Part shown: positions 5,970 to 9,476 of the stretch, one piece after another
Numbering within the stretch: position 1 is the stretch's first letter
Layout of the letters: each line of letters starts with the position of its first letter
NCBI GenBank assembly: GCA_964541615.1
Contig: CAZIRA010000102.1
Span: forward strand, 1 to 9,476
Length of the DNA: 9,476 bases
Origin: UPXZ01 sp964541615
GTDB taxonomy: Bacteria > Bacteroidota > Bacteroidia > Bacteroidales > Paludibacteraceae
Direction: 5' to 3'
Position numbers and translations under genes: made by a program
Notes under the pieces: generated by a model
Databases searched by the model: none
The model's input: the letters and a program-made list of their open reading frames with translations, nothing else
What the model was told of the DNA's origin: nothing

Positions 5970-6872
5970 ATGACATTACTTTTCACCCTTTTCGGCAACT
6001 TAGAACAATTGGACAAAATCCGGTTGAATTTTAGCGATGGCGGCGTACTTTTTATGAATTTTGCCATCGCTTTTGTTATGTTTGGAGTGGCATTGAGCAT
6101 CAAAGCCGAGCACTTCAAAGACCTGGCAAAAAATCCAAAAACCATTGTTTTAGGAATTATTTCACAGTATTTCATGCTGCCGGCAATGACTTTTTTGCTG
6201 GTTTTGTTGATAAAACCATCGCCTGCTGTGGCATTCGGGATGATACTGGTGGCAGCTTGTCCGGGCGGAAATGTTTCAAACATGATTTCAATGCTTGCCA
6301 AAGCAAATGTGGCTCTTTCGGTCAGTCTGACGGCTTTTACAACGGTTTTCGCCCTGTTCATGACACCGTTTAACTTCACATTCTGGGGCGGACTTTATGC
6401 CAGGCAATCGCCCTATCTGGTGGAATTAGTCATCGAACCGTCGCAGATTTTTCAAACTGTTGGAGTAATTCTCGGCATTCCGGTAATTCTTGGGCTGATA
6501 GTAGGAAGTCGGTTCCCGAAATTCAGAGAAAAAATTCAAAAGCCGGTTCGCTGGGCTTCCATGCTTGTACTGATTGGATTTATCGTGGGTGCGTTGGCCG
6601 CCAATTTCGATCATTTCCTGAAATACATTTACCTTGTTTTCTTCATCGTACTTATTCACAACGCATTGGGATTTACTGTTGGCTACTGGTTTCCAAAAAT
6701 TTTCAAAGAAAACTCCATTAATTCCCGAACTATTTCCATTGAAACAGGTATTCAAAATTCCGGTTTGGGTTTAGCACTCATATTCAATCCGAAAATTTTC
6801 CCACCCGAACTGGAACTCGGCGGAATGGCATTTATCGCCGCCTGGTGGGGTGTGTGGCATATCGCTGCCGGA
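5970..6872 (+). CDS. bile acid:sodium symporter (BASS/SBF) family transporter, 3' end lost in the gap
   Basis: This is a sodium-coupled inner-membrane transporter of the SBF family; 301 residues are visible before the N run. About nine hydrophobic segments can be seen between residues 25 and 300. Compared with the structurally known Neisseria ASBT homologue, the sodium-site residues appear conserved: Gln66 before MLP, Ser103-Asn104 in ACPGGNVSN (96-104), Ser117 and Thr121 in VALSVSLT, and Glu258 with Gln262 in ETGIQN. That argues for a working sodium-coupled carrier, but the family also moves pantoate, pyruvate and other organic anions, so bile acid is not implied. The start is ATG 5970. An in-frame TTG at 5949 falls inside a palindromic repeat and is rejected. 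The visible end, WWGVWHIAAG, lies in what should be the last membrane helix, so only a short tail is missing. The gene may form an operon with the acyltransferase beyond the gap. Confidence 0.9.
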
Positions 6873-6972
6873 NNNNNNNNNNNNNNNNNNNNNNNNNNNN
6901 NNNNNNNNNNNNNNNNNNNNNNNNNNNNNNNNNNNNNNNNNNNNNNNNNNNNNNNNNNNNNNNNNNNNNNNN
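6873..6972. other. assembly gap of exactly 100 N
   Basis: One hundred N is a conventional placeholder for a scaffold gap of unknown size. The missing DNA should contain the end of the symporter and the start of the acyltransferase with its HX4D catalytic block. That would need clearly more than 100 bases, probably several hundred. Any reading frame that crosses it is artificial. Confidence 0.97.
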
Positions 6973-7902
6973 CTTTTCCCCGAAGCACGTTACAACCCCC
7001 ATCAGAACCTGCTTCCGCTTCAAAAAGCCATTCCGCGAATTGCCCTGCCCACGGAAGCCGAAACGAATTTTTCGTTGGATACGCACATTGTTCCGATGGC
7101 GTTTTATTATACGAATAAGGACAGTTTTTTGTCAGATTTGTACGTTACGTATGGTAAACCAGTACGAGTGGCTGATTACAAGGAACTTTACGATCAAGAT
7201 GAAAATCAGGCGGTTAATAAACTTCGGCAAGATTTGGACGCTCGCCTGCGCGAATATGTGGTGGATATTCCGGAAGAGGATTACGATGAGATTTCGGCTT
7301 TGATTGATTTGAATGCCAAGGAATTAGCGAAAAAATCATATCCTGCAAACGATGGATTAGTACAGGCTTCGCAAGAAATCATCCGCCAAATCAACGAGTT
7401 GAAAGAAAGTAATCCGCAAGCTTACACCTATAAAATCACAGCTGTTCAGAATGCCCTGCAATTACTAAAATCTCATGGACTCACCAGTAAAGATCCGATT
7501 ACCCGACCGAAAGGCTACCTGGGTATTTTTGCCCGGGCATTACCGATGGTTGCCACTGCCCCACTCGCCCTTGCCGGACTGTTGAACACGATTTTTCCGA
7601 TTTTAATTTATAAAAAACTGCTGAGCGTGGTGAAAGACAAGCAGTTTATCAGTTCCATTCGCCTGGTAATCGGAATTTTCGTTGTGCCGATTTTCTACCT
7701 GTTGCAATTTGTGCTAGTGGGACTGATTAGTGGTAACTGGCTATGTGCATCGGCGTATCTGCTGGCTTCGCCGGTGTTATTTATGTTCGGCAGTTACTGG
7801 CGGAAAGGATGTAAAGAAATATTGCGGATGGAGGTAGTGAGACAATTTGTAAAAGAGAAAAAAGACGATTGGGAAAAGGTATTGAAAGCTTTTGAGGTTT
7901 AG
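6973..7902 (+). CDS. PlsC-type acyltransferase with C-terminal membrane domain, 5' end lost in the gap
   Basis: This is the C-terminal 309 residues of a lysophospholipid or glycerol-3-phosphate acyltransferase-like enzyme that would add acyl chains during phospholipid synthesis at the inner membrane. The fragment opens with LFPEAR, which is acyltransferase block III (usually FPEG; here the glycine is alanine). It continues with PLQKAIPRIAL at 15-25 and block IV, HIVPMAFYY, at 38-46, then YVTYGKPV at 57-64. The catalytic HX4D block should be in the missing part. Residues about 75-175 are charged and helical in character. Three hydrophobic segments follow at about 188-213, 229-252 and 256-273, then a short basic/acidic tail. 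This resembles the longer membrane-tailed PlsC proteins of Bacteroidota rather than the short PlsC type. The frame is fixed by these blocks, with the first codon CTT at 6973. Acyl acceptor specificity cannot be told. Confidence 0.85.
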   Translation, partial: LFPEARYNPHQNLLPLQKAIPRIALPTEAETNFSLDTHIVPMAFYYTNKDSFLSDLYVTYGKPVRVADYKELYDQDENQAVNKLRQDLDARLREYVVDIPEEDYDEISALIDLNAKELAKKSYPANDGLVQASQEIIRQINELKESNPQAYTYKITAVQNALQLLKSHGLTSKDPITRPKGYLGIFARALPMVATAPLALAGLLNTIFPILIYKKLLSVVKDKQFISSIRLVIGIFVVPIFYLLQFVLVGLISGNWLCASAYLLASPVLFMFGSYWRKGCKEILRMEVVRQFVKEKKDDWEKVLKAFEV

Positions 7903-7940
7903 TGTTTCAGCTTTTTTCAAGACGATTTCTTTTTTAAAAT

Positions 7941-7976
7941 TAACAATGCCAAATTCCTCAAACTTTGGCATTGTTA
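7941..7976. terminator. bidirectional intrinsic terminator hairpin
   Basis: A perfect 13-bp inverted repeat, TAACAATGCCAAA at 7941-7953 and TTTGGCATTGTTA at 7964-7976, has a 10-base loop. It sits between two convergent genes (ends at 7902 and 8001). T-rich sequence follows on both strands (TATTCGTATTTT on plus; ATTTTAAAAAAG on minus), though neither has a long uninterrupted T run. Confidence 0.75.
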
Positions 7977-8000
7977 TATTCGTATTTTAATCCCACTCAT

Positions 8001-8360
8001 TCAAAAGTCCCCCTTGGGGGATTTAGGGGGCATTTTCCTTAACTGATGCTTTGCATAAAAATGCCCGATCGTAAACGTAGGAATTATATCAATAAACGGT
8101 ACGGCTTCTTCCACCATGGAGATTAAACCACCAATTTTTCCGGTCATTCCGCCAAACGATTTCATAAAAATAAAACCTGAAATTGGCGCCCATACCAAAT
8201 CAAAAGACTCACCAACACCCGGGAAAATATAACTCGCCATCCCAATCGCATCCATCATAATACAAAACGGTAGCGAAGGAACAGTTAGCTCATTATCAAC
8301 CTGTTGTACTCTTGGTTCTGTATCGAGCACAGCGTTGTAAGTTTTTTCAGAATTGTTCAT
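8001..8360 (-). CDS. small conserved membrane protein of unknown function
   Basis: The product is 119 residues of unknown function. I recognise the pattern as a conserved hypothetical family in Bacteroidota but can name no domain. Residues 1-25 are polar and probably cytoplasmic or disordered. Hydrophobic segments lie at about 33-49, 55-68 and 86-100. The core reads MDAIGMASYIFPGVGE (35-51), FDLVWAPISGFIF (53-65), SFGGMTGK (68-75), VEEAVPFIDIIPTFTI (83-98), with regular Gly/Pro turns and acidic residues inside otherwise hydrophobic stretches. This suggests a small integral membrane protein with two or three short helices. The last nine codons (PPKSPKGDF) and the run-up to the stop are made of a palindromic repeat (8008-8031), so the natural C-terminus probably ended nearby and was replaced or extended. 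The gene is divergent from mazG and convergent with the acyltransferase. No Shine-Dalgarno sequence is visible ahead of the ATG at 8358-8360. Confidence 0.7.
   Translation of the reverse strand: MNNSEKTYNAVLDTEPRVQQVDNELTVPSLPFCIMMDAIGMASYIFPGVGESFDLVWAPISGFIFMKSFGGMTGKIGGLISMVEEAVPFIDIIPTFTIGHFYAKHQLRKMPPKSPKGDF
8008..8031 (+). repeat. palindromic G/C-run repeat, copy D, inside the 3' end of a gene
   Basis: The unit is TCCCCCTTGGGGG (8008-8020) followed by ATTTAGGGGGC (8021-8031), matching copy C except for spacing within and after the first hairpin. The first arms form a 5-bp G/C stem. Read on the minus strand it encodes PPKSPKGD near the end of the small membrane protein. Confidence 0.75.
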
Positions 8361-8528
8361 TTAGCAATAAAATTAAATTGTTGATAAAAGCGATTTTGAA
8401 TTAAACATCACTTATTATTCATAAATCGTGCCGAATTTAGTTAACTGCCTGAAAGTTGTATCAGGATTTACTCTGCGCTATCAACTGAATGTTCTGTAAA
8501 AGTAAATTCAAATTTTAAATTATATTCG

Positions 8529-8536
8529 TAACTTTG
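8529..8536 (+). promoter_or_regulatory. candidate Bacteroidota -7 promoter element for mazG
   Basis: TAACTTTG fits TAnnTTTG exactly and ends 21 bases before the mazG ATG, a usual distance. The adjoining TATATTCG at 8521-8528 is a near match. No clear -33 TTG is seen. The remaining divergent spacer back to 8361 is AT-rich, with nothing else I can support. Confidence 0.55.
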
Positions 8537-8557
8537 TAGCTAATAAAAATCAAAGAA

Positions 8558-9361
8558 ATGAACGAAAATTACAAACCACATACGAACGAAGAGAAACTGG
8601 CTGAATTTGAGCGACTTTTGGATATTATGAAACGACTTCGGGTGGAATGTCCGTGGGATCGGGAGCAGACTTTTGAGAGCATTCGAAGCAATACGGTGGA
8701 AGAAACTTACGAACTTTCCGATGCTATTTTGAGCCGGGATATGCAGGAAATCAAAAAAGAGTTGGGAGATCTGCTTCTGCATATTGTTTTTTACTCCGAA
8801 ATGGGCAGTGAAACCGGGGATTTTGACATTTATGATGTTTGCAAAACCATCAACGAAAAGCTGATTTTTCGCCATCCGCACGTGTTTGGCGAAGTCAATG
8901 TAAACGGCGATACAGCAAAAGTGCTGGAAAACTGGGAGAACCTGAAACTGAAAGAAAAAGACGGCAACAAAACCGTGCTGGGCGGTGTTCCTGCCTCACT
9001 TCCAACATTGATCAAAGCCTATCGGATTCAGGAAAAAGCAGCCAGTGTGGGATTTGACTGGGAATATCGGGAGCAGGTTTGGGACAAAGCAAAAGAGGAA
9101 ATTGCTGAATTTCAGGCGGAAGCCGACAAAATGGACAGCGAAAAAATGGAAGCTGAATTTGGCGATGTGCTTTTCAGCATGGTCAACGCCGCCCGTCTCT
9201 ACGATATCAATCCCGACACCGCGCTCGAACGAACCAATAAAAAATTCATCCAACGCTTCAATTTCCTGGAAGCCGAAACCATTTCCAAAGGGAAAGACTT
9301 AAAAAAAATGACACTGGCTGAGATGGACGAAATTTGGGAGAGGGCGAAAAAAGACGTCTGA
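8558..9361 (+). CDS. mazG: nucleoside triphosphate pyrophosphohydrolase MazG
   Basis: MazG hydrolyses (d)NTPs to monophosphate and pyrophosphate in the cytoplasm, cleaning damaged nucleotides from the pool; in E. coli it also affects (p)ppGpp-linked survival. The 267 residues match the two-domain E. coli form. Domain 1 has the hallmark CPWDREQTF at 31-39, the metal-binding EExxE at Glu48/49/52, ELGD at 68-71, and KLIFRHPHVFG at 101-111. Domain 2 has EKAASVGFDW at 159-168, EExxE at Glu180/181/184 and EFGD at 200-203, so both metal sites look complete. In E. coli the C-terminal domain carries the activity, and nothing here is missing from it. The ATG at 8558 follows a -7 box and a weak AAAG at 8553-8555. 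The gene looks monocistronic within the window. Confidence 0.95.
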   Translation: MNENYKPHTNEEKLAEFERLLDIMKRLRVECPWDREQTFESIRSNTVEETYELSDAILSRDMQEIKKELGDLLLHIVFYSEMGSETGDFDIYDVCKTINEKLIFRHPHVFGEVNVNGDTAKVLENWENLKLKEKDGNKTVLGGVPASLPTLIKAYRIQEKAASVGFDWEYREQVWDKAKEEIAEFQAEADKMDSEKMEAEFGDVLFSMVNAARLYDINPDTALERTNKKFIQRFNFLEAETISKGKDLKKMTLAEMDEIWERAKKDV

Positions 9362-9363
9362 AC

Positions 9364-9390
9364 TTTGATTTATTTGATTTATTTGATTTT
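9364..9390. repeat. three tandem copies of TTTGATTTA just after mazG
   Basis: TTTGATTTA is repeated at 9364-9372, 9373-9381 and 9382-9390 (the last ends in T). An imperfect inverted counterpart, AATCAAATCATAATCAAA, lies downstream at about 9434-9451, so a long loose hairpin is possible around 9391-9433. It starts two bases after the mazG stop codon. It may be a terminator or a dispersed repeat; the rest of the window to 9476 shows no gene. Confidence 0.6.
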
Positions 9391-9476
9391 AATGATAGTA
9401 CAAATACAACATTAGAGATTTTTTTTATCAATCAAATCATAATCAAAAACGCAGAATCAATTTTTTCCCAATCGTA

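Noticed and set aside
5949..7118. A continuous frame from the symporter across the N run into other sequence
   Set aside because: It begins with a TTG inside a palindromic repeat and crosses 100 N. The part after the gap is out of frame with the acyltransferase, whose conserved blocks fix the true frame from 6973.
6850..7902. A 350-residue frame starting at 6850 before the gap
   Set aside because: Its first 23 bases are symporter sequence in a different frame, and the N run is a placeholder. Only the part from 6973 is real acyltransferase.

Overview
This window reads as chromosome from a member of the Bacteroidota, probably Bacteroidales/Marinilabiliales-like. Three things point there: intergenic DNA is AT-rich and start sites mostly lack strong Shine-Dalgarno sequences; sequences matching the Bacteroidota -7 promoter element TAnnTTTG lie just ahead of three genes; and the gaps between genes carry short G/C-run palindromes and a two-hairpin repeat of a kind I associate with this phylum. 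The genus cannot be fixed from the sequence alone. The scaffold contains one run of exactly 100 N (6873-6972).

Layout from left to right: a serine hydrolase lipoprotein of the class C beta-lactamase fold (+, 115-1356, no ATG start available); the tRNA m6t6A37 methyltransferase TrmO (-, 1367-2050); an intergenic stretch with a tandem octamer, copy 1 of a two-hairpin repeat and an AATTCG cluster (2051-2303); a secreted dipeptidyl peptidase IV (-, 2304-4484); a divergent promoter region with two more short repeats (4485-4745); a cytoplasmic patatin-like phospholipase (+, 4746-5582); a 366-base gene-free stretch (5583-5948) holding a degenerate palindromic repeat, copy 2 of the two-hairpin repeat in inverted orientation, and small AT-rich palindromes; a bile acid:sodium symporter family transporter (+, from 5970, 3' end lost in the gap); the C-terminal part of a PlsC-type acyltransferase with a membrane tail (+, to 7902, 5' end lost in the gap); a bidirectional terminator hairpin; a small conserved membrane protein of unknown function (-, 8001-8360) whose last nine codons come from a palindromic repeat; and the nucleotide pyrophosphohydrolase MazG (+, 8558-9361), followed by a short tandem repeat.

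The genes are mostly single housekeeping units and do not form one pathway. The symporter and the acyltransferase are co-oriented and may be co-transcribed, but the gap hides their junction. Three products act at or outside the inner membrane (lipoprotein hydrolase, DPP IV, symporter) and two touch phospholipids (patatin, acyltransferase). TrmO and MazG are tRNA modification and nucleotide-pool sanitation enzymes.

I see no defence system, mobile element with a transposase, CRISPR array, rRNA or tRNA. The least ordinary content is the dispersed repeats: a two-copy element with terminal inverted repeats, and a four-copy palindrome family that supplies the apparent ribosome-binding region of two genes and the C-terminus of a third. 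I do not see a convincing new multi-gene system here.
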